Shown here in pieces: positions 1 to 8,998 of a stretch of DNA of 64,000 nt. The notes beneath the pieces were generated by a model. The model was not told the DNA's origin. It saw nothing but the letters and a program-made list of their open reading frames with translations, and made no database searches. Source of the stretch: Halomonas sp. A40-4. GTDB taxonomy: Bacteria; Pseudomonadota; Gammaproteobacteria; Pseudomonadales; Halomonadaceae. Position 1 is the stretch's first letter, and each line of letters begins with the position of its first letter. The stretch spans positions 3,534,001 to 3,598,000 of the forward strand of contig NZ_CP065230.1 in assembly GCF_015767635.1 (NCBI RefSeq), read 5' to 3'. The translations under genes and the position numbers were made by a program.

Positions 1-1
1 A

Positions 2-778
2 GTGACGTATTCCAACAGCATCAGCGTCTCGGAACATGCCGTGATGCAGATCCTGGCCTTGGTTCGCAACTATCTGCCTTCCTACCAGTGGATCCTCGAC
101 CAGGGGTGGCATATCGCCGACTGCTCACAGCGCGCTTATGACCTGGAAGCCATGCATTGTGGCGTTGTGGCGGCAGGACGCATTGGCCTGGCAGTATTAC
201 GGCGACTGGCACCTTTCGATGTGCACCTGCACTACACAGACCGCCACCGGCTGCCGACAGAAATCGAAGAGGAGCTCAACCTCACCTACCACCCGGACGT
301 GGAATCGCTGGTTCAGGTGTGTGACGTGGTGAGTATTCATTGCCCGCTGCATCCGGAAACCGAGCACATGTTCAATGACACCCTGCTCGGCAAGATGAAG
401 CGGGGCGCCTATCTCATCAACACGGCGCGCGGCAAGATTTGCGACCGGGAGGCCATCGTGCGTGCGCTTGAGTCCGGACAGCTTGCCGGCTATGCCGGTG
501 ACGTCTGGTTTCCTCAGCCAGCGCCCAAGGATCACCCATGGCGCACCATGCCTCATCATGGCATGACGCCCCACACCTCCGGCACCACCTTATCCGCACA
601 GGCACGCTATGCCGCAGGGACGCGGGAAATTCTCGAATGCTGGCTGGAAGATCGACCCATCCGCGACGAGTATCTGATCGTCGATCAGGGCGGACTGGCC
701 GGCGCCGGCGCCCATGCCTACAGCGCGGGTAATACCACGGGCGGCGCCGACGAAGCCTCGAAGTTCGGGGCCACTTGA
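2..778 (+). CDS. fdh: NAD-dependent formate dehydrogenase, C-terminal part (cut by window start)
   Basis: This is the last 258 codons of a metal-independent formate dehydrogenase of the D-2-hydroxyacid dehydrogenase superfamily, which oxidises formate to CO2 with NAD+ in the cytoplasm. Seen directly: a Rossmann stretch containing AAGRIGLAVLRRLAPF, the catalytic-Arg motif NTARGK, the catalytic-His motif TPHTSGTT, and the C-terminal GTREILE and RDEYLIV blocks typical of the Pseudomonas sp. 101 enzyme. The family is about 400 residues long, so roughly 140 N-terminal residues lie before the window; the GTG at position 2 is an internal Val codon, not a start. The next gene is an OFA-type carrier, which suggests coupling of formate handling and transport. 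A second, molybdenum-type formate dehydrogenase lies at 42.7-47.3 kb. Confidence 0.95.
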   Translation: MTYSNSISVSEHAVMQILALVRNYLPSYQWILDQGWHIADCSQRAYDLEAMHCGVVAAGRIGLAVLRRLAPFDVHLHYTDRHRLPTEIEEELNLTYHPDVESLVQVCDVVSIHCPLHPETEHMFNDTLLGKMKRGAYLINTARGKICDREAIVRALESGQLAGYAGDVWFPQPAPKDHPWRTMPHHGMTPHTSGTTLSAQARYAAGTREILECWLEDRPIRDEYLIVDQGGLAGAGAHAYSAGNTTGGADEASKFGAT

Positions 779-813
779 GCGCAGCACCGCCGAGACCTCT
801 TCTGAGCAAAACC

Positions 814-863
814 ACCCAACGGGATCACCTTGAGTCACCTTAAACGGACTCAAGCCGTTGGGT
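814..863 (+). promoter_or_regulatory. Nested hairpin between formate dehydrogenase and OFA carrier
   Basis: Outer arms ACCCAACGG (814-822) and CCGTTGGGT (855-863) are exact complements and enclose a second perfect 7-bp pair, CTTGAGT (829-835) with ACTCAAG (848-854). No T-run follows, so it is not a classic intrinsic terminator for the plus strand. It lies 40 bases before the carrier start, so it may be an RNA processing or attenuation structure; that role is inference. Confidence 0.5.
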
Positions 864-902
864 CGGTTCGCCGGATCTCTGACCCTGCCGGAGAAAACAA
901 CA

Positions 903-2297
903 ATGACATCGCTACTCAGCAAGGAACGAATCATCGCCCGTCCCGGCTTCAACCGCTGGATGGTGCCCCCTGCCGCCTTATGTATTCACCTGTGTATTGG
1001 GCAGGTGTATGCGTTCAGCGTCTTCAACCTCCCCATGACACGCCTGCTTGGTGTCAACGAGCAGACACCCGCCGACTGGAAACTCACCGAACTGGGGTGG
1101 ATCTTCAGTCTGGCGATCGTCTTCCTGGGCCTCGCCGCCGCCCTGACCGGCCGCTGGCTTGAGCGCGTCGGTCCCCGCAAAGCCATGTTCCTGGCCGCCT
1201 TCTGCTTCGGTGGTGGCTTGATGATATCCGCCATTGGCGTCTGGGCTCACTGGCTATGGCTCATCTACCTCGGCTACGGCGTGATTGGCGGCATCGGTAT
1301 CGGGATAGGCTATATCTCGCCCGTCTCGACCTTGATCAAATGGTTTCCCGATCGCCCAGGCATGGCCACAGGTATGGCGATCATGGGATTCGGGGGAGGT
1401 GCCATGATCGGGGCGCCACTGGCAACCGACCTCATGGATCATTTCGCCAGTGCACAATCAGCCGGGGTTGGGGCCACCTTCCTTACCATGGGGATCATCT
1501 ATTTCTGCTTCATGTGCCTAGGTGCCCTGATCGTGCGGCTACCTCCCGAGGGATGGCAACCAGAAGGCTACACGCCCGCTGAAACCTCCAGCAAATTGAT
1601 CACGACGGCGAACGTCGATGTTGACCAGTCGTTGAAGACACCCCAGTTCTATCTTGTGTGGCTGGTGCTTTTCCTGAACGTCAGCGCGGGTATCGGGGTG
1701 CTGGGGCAAGCATCGGCGATGTCACAGGAAATGATGCCCGGAAAGATCGAAGCTGCTGCGGCAGCCGGTTTTGTGGGGCTGCTAAGCGTGTTCAACATGG
1801 CAGGCCGATTTTTCTGGGCGTCCATGTCCGACTATCTGGGACGCAAACATACGTACACGATCTTCTTCGTACTCGGCATGGGGCTCTATGCGGCGGTTCC
1901 GCCTGTCGCCTCGCTGGGCAACGTCTTCCTGTACGTGCTGTGCTACTGCATCATCATCAGCATGTATGGCGGTGGTTTTGCCACCGTTCCGGCATATCTC
2001 AAGGATTTGTTTGGCACCATGCACGTCGGGGCGATTCACGGACGACTGTTGACGGCCTGGTCCGCAGCAGGGGTGATGGGGCCGGTATTGGTCAACTATC
2101 TCCGAGAGATGCAGATTGAAGCGGGCGTGGCAAAGGCCCAGGCCTACACCATGACCATGTACATCATGGTGGCGCTGCTGTTGATAGGCCTGATCTGCAA
2201 CTTGAAGATTCGTGCCGTGCATAGCAGACACCACCTGGCAGACCGGACAGACGAAGGACAAGATAGGAGTTTTGACCATGCAACAGACAACACATGA
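903..2297 (+). CDS. OFA (oxalate/formate antiporter) family MFS transporter
   Basis: A 464-residue major-facilitator protein of the inner membrane with about 12 hydrophobic segments. It opens with the family-typical stretch RPGFNRWMVPPAALCIHLCI followed by GQVYAFSVF, and has GYGVIGGIGIGIGYISPVST in an early helix and the loop WFPDRPGMATGMAIMGFGGG. These are hallmarks of the oxalate/formate antiporter family. The ATG at 903 follows GGAGAAAACAACA; an upstream in-frame start at 858 lacks a good ribosome site. It follows formate dehydrogenase and overlaps by 20 bases a tiny membrane protein known to accompany such carriers. The substrate is not shown by sequence; formate or another small carboxylate is the contextual guess. 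Confidence 0.9.
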   Translation: MTSLLSKERIIARPGFNRWMVPPAALCIHLCIGQVYAFSVFNLPMTRLLGVNEQTPADWKLTELGWIFSLAIVFLGLAAALTGRWLERVGPRKAMFLAAFCFGGGLMISAIGVWAHWLWLIYLGYGVIGGIGIGIGYISPVSTLIKWFPDRPGMATGMAIMGFGGGAMIGAPLATDLMDHFASAQSAGVGATFLTMGIIYFCFMCLGALIVRLPPEGWQPEGYTPAETSSKLITTANVDVDQSLKTPQFYLVWLVLFLNVSAGIGVLGQASAMSQEMMPGKIEAAAAAGFVGLLSVFNMAGRFFWASMSDYLGRKHTYTIFFVLGMGLYAAVPPVASLGNVFLYVLCYCIIISMYGGGFATVPAYLKDLFGTMHVGAIHGRLLTAWSAAGVMGPVLVNYLREMQIEAGVAKAQAYTMTMYIMVALLLIGLICNLKIRAVHSRHHLADRTDEGQDRSFDHATDNT

Positions 2298-2406
2298 GGA
2301 TACGCCCCCCACCTGGCAACTAGGCCTAGTCTGGGTGCTCGTGCTGATTCCGCTGGGCTGGGGATTGGCGCAGACGCTCGGCAAGGCAGCGCCACTGTTC
2401 TTCTAG
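2278..2406 (+). CDS. MFS transporter small subunit (42 aa)
   Basis: A 42-residue protein with a polar N-terminus and one hydrophobic helix (about residues 14-33), ending in AAPLFF. The ATG at 2278 lies seven bases after AGGAG. It overlaps the end of the OFA carrier gene by 20 bases in another frame, a strong sign of translational coupling. Single-helix small subunits of this size following OFA carriers are a known annotated family, but their function is not established; stabilising or gating the carrier is the likely role. It is easily missed because a longer in-frame start at 2212 lies wholly inside the carrier gene. Confidence 0.75.
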   Translation: MQQTTHEDTPPTWQLGLVWVLVLIPLGWGLAQTLGKAAPLFF

Positions 2407-2475
2407 CGCTGCCCACAACCTGCCCCGTCCATAAAGGAAGAGTCGCCTCGCACCTTTGTGAGGATGGGCGCACTA

Positions 2476-2504
2476 CAAAAACGCCGCCCCTGGAGGGCGG
2501 CGTT
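2476..2504 (-). terminator. Intrinsic terminator of the chemoreceptor gene
   Basis: A perfect 10-bp stem (AACGCCGCCC at 2480-2489 with GGGCGGCGTT at 2495-2504) and a 5-base loop. Read on the minus strand the stem is followed by TTTTTG, so it ends the minus-strand chemoreceptor 38 bases downstream of its stop. On the plus strand there is no T-run, although the hairpin may also help stop transcription from the OFA operon. Confidence 0.85.
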
Positions 2505-2541
2505 CCTGCCTCTAACAATGAGTCGTCACAGGCGCTTGACC

Positions 2542-4221
2542 TTAAAACTCTTCCCAGTCTTGATCGGCGGCTTCCCCGGCCTTTGTCTGCTGACTACCCC
2601 GTGCGGCGGGCTGCCTGAGTGCCGGTTGCGTTTGGGGCGCGGCGAGCGGGGCATGCTGAGTGCGGCTTTCCCCTTCCGCCAGACGAAAGGCCGAAACGAC
2701 ACTTTCCAGCTTGGCCGCCTGATCTTCCAACGAGCTTGCCGCCGATGAAGCTTCTTGAACCAGCGCGGCGTTCTGCTGGGTGACTTCGTCCATCTGGCTA
2801 ACCGCCTGGTTCACCTGCTCAATACCTGAACTCTGCTCCTGAGAAGCGGCCGATATTTCATCCATGATATCGGTCACGCGGCGCACCGACGACACCACCT
2901 CGCGCATAGTTTCCCCGGCGCTTTCGACTAATACCGAACCTTCTTTCACCTGGGTTGATGACGCCTCGATCAATGCCTTGATCTCTTTGGCAGCGTCAGC
3001 ACTACGGCTGGCCAGGTTACGTACTTCGCTTGCCACGACCGCAAAGCCGCGACCCTGCTCACCCGCGCGTGCTGCCTCCACCGACGCATTAAGCGCCAGA
3101 ATATTGGTCTGGAAGGCAATAGAGTCGATAACACTGATAATATCCGTGACTTTCTTGGAGCTGTCCGAGATGCCGTGCATGGTGGTAATGACTCGCTCTA
3201 CCACCTCGCCGCCACTGCTTGCCGTGGTAGACGCATCTTGCGCTAACTGGGTCGCATGACGAGCGTTATCGGCGTTCTGTTTCACCGTTGTCGTTAGCTG
3301 TTCCATACTTGCTGCGGTCTCTTGCAGCGATGCCGCCTGCTGCTCGGTACGCGAGGACAAATCGGCGTTGCCGCTGGCAATTTCCCGCGCGCCAATATGA
3401 ATCGAACCGCTGCTATTGCGCACCTCGGTGACTGTTTTAACCAGGTTGCTCTGCATATGCTGCATGGCACTAAACAGCTTGCCAATTTCATTGCGGCCCC
3501 GCGAACTGACACTGCCGGAGAGATCATTTTGCGCAATACGTTCAAAGTGTCCTACCGCTTCATTGAGCGGCTTGACAATCGCCCCCACCATGGCGATGCG
3601 AACGAACAGCACCATTAATGCCGCCAGTATCAACACGGCGATATCGATATAGCCAATCAGCTGCATGTCGCTTTCATAGTCAGCAACCATAATGCCGTTG
3701 TGCTCTGCCATGTAATCGTTGTAAGCCCTGCTCGCCTCGATGAACTGCTGATTCAAATCACTGGCCGTTTCTCTTGCGTTGCGAAAAGCGTCCTCGTTAC
3801 TGGCGGCCAGCGCCACTTCCTGGGGCATCAGCCCCTGTTCGATCAGGCGTTCGAAGCTTGCTATCAAGGTGTCTACACGAGGCGCCGGCACCGCGATCGA
3901 CTCAAATTGGTCAAAATGATCTCGTGCACTTTCCTGCATGTCCTGAGCTTCCGCCAGGTATTGACGGGCCGCGCGAGCATCGCCTTCATAACTCGCGACA
4001 AAACTGTTTACATAGAAAAGCTGTGCGTTTGCTACCGATAACTGGCCTTGGTTAACCGCGCGCATTTGATCCGCCGCACGGTCCACTTCTCTAAGCGAAG
4101 AGCTACCCTCTTCGCCCGCTCGATAACCAAGAAAGGCGATAACGATAATTAATAACGAAAAGATAACAAGAACGAGGGTTAACCCCATTTTGACGGACAC
4201 ATTGCTGAGTAGACGGTTCAT
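2542..4221 (-). CDS. Methyl-accepting chemotaxis protein
   Basis: A 559-residue inner-membrane chemoreceptor. Layout: N-terminal membrane helix (about 12-34), periplasmic helical sensor of about 150 residues, second membrane helix (about 190-212), HAMP region, then the cytoplasmic signalling coiled coil. The hairpin tip carries the conserved [23 protein letters not shown] block (here [20 protein letters not shown]) and [20 protein letters not shown]. The protein ends in DWEEF, a recognisable CheR/CheB-docking pentapeptide (NWETF in E. coli Tar and Tsr), so it should be a high-abundance, self-adapting receptor. ATG at 4221 has AGGAG 11 bases upstream; a GTG at 4254 lacks a site. The ligand is unknown. 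Confidence 0.93.
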   Translation of the reverse strand: MNRLLSNVSVKMGLTLVLVIFSLLIIVIAFLGYRAGEEGSSSLREVDRAADQMRAVNQGQLSVANAQLFYVNSFVASYEGDARAARQYLAEAQDMQESARDHFDQFESIAVPAPRVDTLIASFERLIEQGLMPQEVALAASNEDAFRNARETASDLNQQFIEASRAYNDYMAEHNGIMVADYESDMQLIGYIDIAVLILAALMVLFVRIAMVGAIVKPLNEAVGHFERIAQNDLSGSVSSRGRNEIGKLFSAMQHMQSNLVKTVTEVRNSSGSIHIGAREIASGNADLSSRTEQQAASLQETAASMEQLTTTVKQNADNARHATQLAQDASTTASSGGEVVERVITTMHGISDSSKKVTDIISVIDSIAFQTNILALNASVEAARAGEQGRGFAVVASEVRNLASRSADAAKEIKALIEASSTQVKEGSVLVESAGETMREVVSSVRRVTDIMDEISAASQEQSSGIEQVNQAVSQMDEVTQQNAALVQEASSAASSLEDQAAKLESVVSAFRLAEGESRTQHAPLAAPQTQPALRQPAARGSQQTKAGEAADQDWEEF

Positions 4222-4688
4222 AGTACGGTACTGCTCCTGGCTAGGTATATTCACTTTAGATGATCTTGATAACCTAGCCGCAGACTGACCGATGGCTTGG
4301 ATTATAAGAACAATCTTTTATCTTGTGCGCAAAACTTTATCGGCCAAGATAAATGCCACTTTAGCGAAAACCCAAACTTCTTTAAGCACCCAACTCTTTT
4401 ACACAACCAAGAGCCAGAAACTGTTTATCTATGAACAAAATTTTAAACTTAACCTATGTTATCGAATAACATTCAATAATGTGCATTTAAACTATAACGG
4501 CGCTTATTCCATTACTTACTAATATAACTTTGGCACTGCCGCTTCATCACGCCGGGCGCACCATTGCGCCTAGAAAACAATGAAATAACGGCGGCATGGC
4601 GGGAAGCGGGATCGTGGCGGGAAGAGACAGCGCTGCCCCCGTGGCCGTAGCGACGGGGGCAGCGAAGAGCACAAAACCGTTGGCAGGA
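4222..4688. other. AT-rich intergenic region between chemoreceptor and RND operon
   Basis: 467 bases with no convincing gene. About 4300-4530 is strikingly AT-rich against the GC-rich surroundings and contains a 76-codon frame with no recognisable family. It is the only place for the chemoreceptor promoter (minus strand). The 4530-4688 part returns to high GC and holds the terminator-like hairpin of the RND operon. Confidence 0.5.
4631..4664 (-). terminator. Terminator-like hairpin after RND operon
   Basis: A perfect 12-bp stem, CGCTGCCCCCGT (4631-4642) with ACGGGGGCAGCG (4653-4664), lies just past the stop of the minus-strand RND pump gene. The following minus-strand bases are CTGTCTCTTC, a weak T-rich tail, so this is a less canonical terminator. 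Confidence 0.55.
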
Positions 4689-7600
4689 TTATGCGTCGGC
4701 GTGAACCTTGATCCGGTATAGCATGCAGTAGACCACCGGCAACACCACCAGGGTCAGCAAGGTGGCGACGCCCAGGCCGCCGATCAGCGCGACCGCCATA
4801 CTGGCAAAGAAGGCGTCGCTGATCAGCGGGATCATGCCCAGCATGGTGGTCAGCGCGGCCATGGCGACAGGCCTGACACGGCTGATGGCGGCGCGTACCA
4901 CTGCATGGTAGCGGTCCTGGTGTAACGGTAGCTGTACGTTGATTTCCTCCACCAGCACGATGGCGTTCTTGATCACCATGCCGATCAAGCTCAGCGTGCC
5001 GAGCAGCGCCATGAACGAGAACGGCAAGCCAGTGAGCAGTAGCGCGCCCACCACACCGATAATCGTCAGCGGCACCAGCGACCAGATGGCCAGCGGCTGG
5101 CGGAAGTTGTTGAATAGCACCACGGTGATGATAAACATCATCACCAGCCCCAGCGGTAGCGAAGAGAACAACCCGCTTTGGGCTTCGCCGGCGGTTTCAT
5201 ACTCGCCCCCCCACTCCAGTCGGTAGCCTGGCGGCAGCTCCAGGTCTTCCACCTCGGGACGAACCTCGGCCAGTACGCTGGCGGCGGTCACGCCGCTTAA
5301 CGGGTCCGGCTCGCCATATACCGCCAGCATGCGTTCGCGGTTGCGACGCTTGATTAGCGGGTCTGCCACCTGGGTCCTGATATCGCTGATCACCTGGTCG
5401 GCGGTGATATAACGCCCCTGCTCTTCGCTCCACACATTGAGCGAGCCGAGGTTGTCCACGTCGTGGCGCTGGCTGGGGATCGCCCGCGCCACCATGGGAA
5501 TCAGGTCACTACCGTCGCGATAAATACCCACCTGGCTGCCGCTGGTGCTCAACGCGAGCGTGGCGGCCAGGTCTTCGCGGGTCACGCCCAGTCTGCGCGC
5601 GGTGTCTTCCATAAATACCGGTTCGATGGCCTGAACGCGATTACCCCAGCTGGTCCGCACACTGGTCATATGCGGCGTATCGCGGAACATGGCCTCAACC
5701 TGATCACCCAGCTGACGCAACACTTCCGGGTCGCTGCCGTAAAAGCGCGCCTCCAGCTTGGCTTTCGGCGCGGGGCCGACTTCCAGCGGGGCGATTTTAT
5801 AGTCGATATCACCATGGTGGCGCTTCAGCACTTCCTCAACATCGGCCATCCGTTCACGCTGGGTGGCTTTATCGTCGGTTTCGACAATCAGCTGCGCGTA
5901 GCTCGAGTAGCGGTCTTCCGGCGAGTAGGTGAGCGTAAAACGCTGTGCACCGCCGCCCACGGTGGTGGTCAGATGGCGAATGCCGTCCATCGCCATCACG
6001 CTGTCTTCCAGCTCGCTGACGCGCCGCTGGGTTTCGAGGATATCCGTGCCTTCCGGCGTGCGGTAATCGACAAAGAAGATTGGCGTATTGGACGCCGGAA
6101 AGAAGGCGTTTTTCACCGAACCAAAGCCGACCACCGCCCCGGCCAGTATCGCCACCACCAACACCAGCGTCACCCAGCGAAACCGAATGCCGGTGATAAT
6201 CACCCGGCTGAAAACGCGATACACAATGCCTTTATAGGGGTCCTCCTGGCCATCGCCGGGCGCCACATTGCGAAAGAACAGCTTGAAGTAAAAAGGGGTC
6301 AGCGTCAGTGCGGTAATCCAGCTGAGCAGCAGCGAGTAGAGCAGAACGAAAAACAGCGAGCCGATGAACTCGCCGGTGGTATCCGGCGACAGGCCAATCG
6401 GGGCAAAGGCGGCAATGGCGATGAGCGTGGCGGCCAGCAACGGCCAGGCGTTCTGGCGGATCACCTGATGGGCCGAATCACGGATGGTATGGCCGCGTTT
6501 CAACCCCACCAGCATGCCCTCGGTGACCACAATGGCATTATCCACCAGCATACCCAGGGCGATGATCAGCGCGCCCAGCGATATCTTTTCCAGTTGCAAC
6601 CCATGGAAGCGCATCAGCATGAAGGTGCCGATAATGGTGATCAGCAGGATGAACCCCATCAGCAGGCCGCTGCGCCATCCCATAAACATCATCAGCACCA
6701 CGATGACGATGGCCACCGCCTGGATCAGGCTGACCAAAAAGCCCGATACGGCTTCATCGACCACCTGGGGCTGGTCGTAAACCACGTTGAGCTCCATTCC
6801 CAGCGGCGTGCGGGCCTGAAGTTCATCCAGACGCTGCTGCAGTCGCTCTCCCACCTCGACCACGTTTACACCGCTTTCAAAGGAGACGCCCAGCGACATC
6901 GCCGGCCGACCCATATCGCGGTAAAGCTGCTGGGGCTGCTCCGCCAGTTCGCGCGATATGTCAGCGATATCGCTGAGCCGTACCAGTTCGCCATCGCCCT
7001 CGCTGACGATAAGCGCGCGCAGGTCATCGATATTTGCCGCGCTGCCAGTGGGGGTAATACGGAAGCGGCGTCCATCCTGTTCGAGATGCCCCGAGTCGGC
7101 GACCGCATTCTGCGTGTCGAGCAACTGTTGCAGGCGGGTTAACGGAATATTGAGCGCGCGTAGTTTCTCACGGTCGACCTCGATAAAAATGCGCTCTTCG
7201 TGCTCGCCGCCGAGCGATACCTTTTCAACCCCGTCGACCAGCGCCAACTCACGCTTGAGAAAATCGGCATGGTCAGCAAGGTCGGGCATGCTATAGCCTT
7301 CGCCGGTCAGGTTGACCATAAAGCCAAATACATCGCCAAAATCGTCGTTCACTCGGGACTGGCTGGCTCCCGGCGGTAACGCTGCCTGGGCGTCCTGAAC
7401 GTTACGACGCAGCGAATCCCAAAGTTGCTCCAACTCTTCGTTCTGTACCGTGCTTTCAAGCTCGACGGTAATCTGCGAGAGGCCGTCGGAACTTACCGAG
7501 CTGATACGCTTGATCGACGACATCCCCTGGATCGACTCTTCCAGCGTCGAAGTGACTTCCTGCTCTACTTCTTCAGGGGTCGCGCCGGGATATTGGGTGG

Positions 7601-7736
7601 TGATCAACGCATTGCGGATGGTGAACTCGGGGAACTCGAGCTGCCCCATACCTAAAAACGCAAGCGCGCCGCCGGCGAGCAGTACTACGGTCATCAAATA
7701 GCTGGCAGCCCGGTGGCGTAAAAAATAATCAACCAT
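4689..7736 (-). CDS. RND efflux pump permease (AcrB/HAE1-like)
   Basis: A 1015-residue resistance-nodulation-division permease, the proton-driven inner-membrane pump of a tripartite efflux system. The N-terminal helix is followed by a porter domain with the FPxxTIRN and TQYPGATPEEVEQEVT blocks near residues 35-62. The transmembrane region has GMLVDNAIVVTE, whose Asp belongs to the proton relay in helix 4. The second half repeats the fold. Its start is one base past the stop of the membrane-fusion-protein gene, so the two are one operon. No outer-membrane channel gene is present here, so a shared TolC-type protein must be used. The operon is divergent from a TetR repressor with a long operator between. 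Substrate is not deducible. Confidence 0.95.
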   Translation of the reverse strand: MVDYFLRHRAASYLMTVVLLAGGALAFLGMGQLEFPEFTIRNALITTQYPGATPEEVEQEVTSTLEESIQGMSSIKRISSVSSDGLSQITVELESTVQNEELEQLWDSLRRNVQDAQAALPPGASQSRVNDDFGDVFGFMVNLTGEGYSMPDLADHADFLKRELALVDGVEKVSLGGEHEERIFIEVDREKLRALNIPLTRLQQLLDTQNAVADSGHLEQDGRRFRITPTGSAANIDDLRALIVSEGDGELVRLSDIADISRELAEQPQQLYRDMGRPAMSLGVSFESGVNVVEVGERLQQRLDELQARTPLGMELNVVYDQPQVVDEAVSGFLVSLIQAVAIVIVVLMMFMGWRSGLLMGFILLITIIGTFMLMRFHGLQLEKISLGALIIALGMLVDNAIVVTEGMLVGLKRGHTIRDSAHQVIRQNAWPLLAATLIAIAAFAPIGLSPDTTGEFIGSLFFVLLYSLLLSWITALTLTPFYFKLFFRNVAPGDGQEDPYKGIVYRVFSRVIITGIRFRWVTLVLVVAILAGAVVGFGSVKNAFFPASNTPIFFVDYRTPEGTDILETQRRVSELEDSVMAMDGIRHLTTTVGGGAQRFTLTYSPEDRYSSYAQLIVETDDKATQRERMADVEEVLKRHHGDIDYKIAPLEVGPAPKAKLEARFYGSDPEVLRQLGDQVEAMFRDTPHMTSVRTSWGNRVQAIEPVFMEDTARRLGVTREDLAATLALSTSGSQVGIYRDGSDLIPMVARAIPSQRHDVDNLGSLNVWSEEQGRYITADQVISDIRTQVADPLIKRRNRERMLAVYGEPDPLSGVTAASVLAEVRPEVEDLELPPGYRLEWGGEYETAGEAQSGLFSSLPLGLVMMFIITVVLFNNFRQPLAIWSLVPLTIIGVVGALLLTGLPFSFMALLGTLSLIGMVIKNAIVLVEEINVQLPLHQDRYHAVVRAAISRVRPVAMAALTTMLGMIPLISDAFFASMAVALIGGLGVATLLTLVVLPVVYCMLYRIKVHADA

Positions 7737-7737
7737 G

Positions 7738-8832
7738 TTATAGCCCCCGCTCTTTTTCCCACGGGGTCACATGGATGTCCGCGTGCAAGCGATGTGCACC
7801 GGCGGCCACAATCCGGTCACCCGCGGACAAATCGCCGCTGACCTCAAGTCCTTTGGAGGTCAGGCGGCCGACATCGACAGGCACTGCCTCAACGCTTTGT
7901 GGTTCGATAAAGCGCCATACCTGGGCCTGATCAGGATTATCGCCTGCATAACTCACGGCTTCGGCAGGCAAGTACCACAGTGGCGCCGAAGGTTCAGACG
8001 ATAGATCGCTCAAATCCAGGCGCACGGTGGCACTCATGCCATCCAGAAGCGTAATGTCATCCGGCTGGGGCAGCGTCAGCGTGACTTCGTACGCCAGACT
8101 CTGCGCGCTGGCTTGAGTGGTATAGGAAGCTAGCTGGGCAAGGTAAAGGTTATCGCTGTTACCAAAGCTCACTTCATAGGCTAACGCATCACCAAAGGGA
8201 ATGCCGTTGCTGCGCGGCATGCGCTGGACAATCTGCTCGGGCAGGTGAAAGACCACGTCCAGTTGCCCCGGCTGCTGGATGACGGCGACCGTTTCCTGAA
8301 CCTGAACAATCTGCCGGTTATCCACCGGCACCTGGGCAATCACACCATCGTAGGGTGCACGCAACTGGGTATGCTCGACCTGCTCTTCAGCCTGTTCAAA
8401 GGTGGCGCGGGCCGCCCGCCACTCGCTCTCTGCCTCATCAAACCGAGACTGGCTAACCGCGCCACGCTCCAGGGTATAACGCATGCGTTCCAGGTTTGCC
8501 TTGGCAAGCTCCAGGCGAGAGCGTGCGCTATCCAGCTCGCTTTGCGCATTACGGTTATCAATACGCGCAATGACCTCGCCTTCCGACACCTTTTGACCGG
8601 GACTTACGTTGAGCTCAATCAGTTCGCCTGCCATGCGAAACGAGAGGTTACTGCGCGTGGTGGCTTCAACGCGTGCCGGAAACTGCCTAAGCGCCGTGGC
8701 ATTCGCCGCTTCCAGCGTTACCAATTTCACTGGCCTGGGCGCCTCGTTTGACTGCGCCTCAGGCTGATCACAACCCACCAGCACGAGCAAGACCATCATA
8801 ACCGGCAGCAAGCGAAGAAAAGTAACGGGCAC
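7738..8832 (-). CDS. RND efflux periplasmic adaptor (membrane fusion) lipoprotein
   Basis: A 364-residue HlyD/AcrA-type adaptor linking the permease to an outer-membrane channel. I choose the GTG at 8832 because AAGGAGC lies seven bases before it; the longer frame to 8907 runs into the operator palindrome. The N-terminus is a lipoprotein signal, hydrophobic helix then LVGC, so Cys at about residue 20 would be lipidated. Next come the barrel-sandwich half-motif (RVEATTRSNLSFRMAGELIE), a coiled-coil hairpin (about 80-150) and the second lipoyl half with LRAPYDGVIAQVPVDNRQIV. It is first gene of the operon. Confidence 0.93.
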   Translation of the reverse strand: MPVTFLRLLPVMMVLLVLVGCDQPEAQSNEAPRPVKLVTLEAANATALRQFPARVEATTRSNLSFRMAGELIELNVSPGQKVSEGEVIARIDNRNAQSELDSARSRLELAKANLERMRYTLERGAVSQSRFDEAESEWRAARATFEQAEEQVEHTQLRAPYDGVIAQVPVDNRQIVQVQETVAVIQQPGQLDVVFHLPEQIVQRMPRSNGIPFGDALAYEVSFGNSDNLYLAQLASYTTQASAQSLAYEVTLTLPQPDDITLLDGMSATVRLDLSDLSSEPSAPLWYLPAEAVSYAGDNPDQAQVWRFIEPQSVEAVPVDVGRLTSKGLEVSGDLSAGDRIVAAGAHRLHADIHVTPWEKERGL

Positions 8833-8884
8833 GATAAGCTCCTTGATGACGATCAAACGCCGCATTCCCAATGAACAGACAGTG

Positions 8885-8928
8885 GTATACACTTCACTGA
8901 CATTCATGAATGTCAGTGAAGTGTATAC
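8885..8928. promoter_or_regulatory. 44-bp perfect palindromic operator of the TetR/RND pair
   Basis: Each 22-base arm is the exact reverse complement of the other, centred between 8906 and 8907; the core is ACATTCATGAATGT, like the AcrR-type operator core. Both ends carry TATAC, giving a TATACT -10-like hexamer at 8924-8929 toward the regulator and TATACC toward the pump operon. It sits between starts at 8832 and 8999, so one site could shut both divergent promoters. Confidence 0.9.
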
Positions 8929-8998
8929 TAATCACTCGCTGGCGACTTTGCCAGCGATCAATGCCAGAATAATGTCACGTATTGGATCAGGAGCCGCC

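Noticed and set aside
4292..4522. A 76-codon frame in the AT-rich gap
   Set aside because: No ribosome site, no family resemblance, composition simply follows the AT-rich DNA.
5463..7142. A 559-codon plus-strand open frame opposite the RND pump
   Set aside because: Shadow of the conserved permease gene; no recognisable domain and His/Gln/Arg-rich composition.
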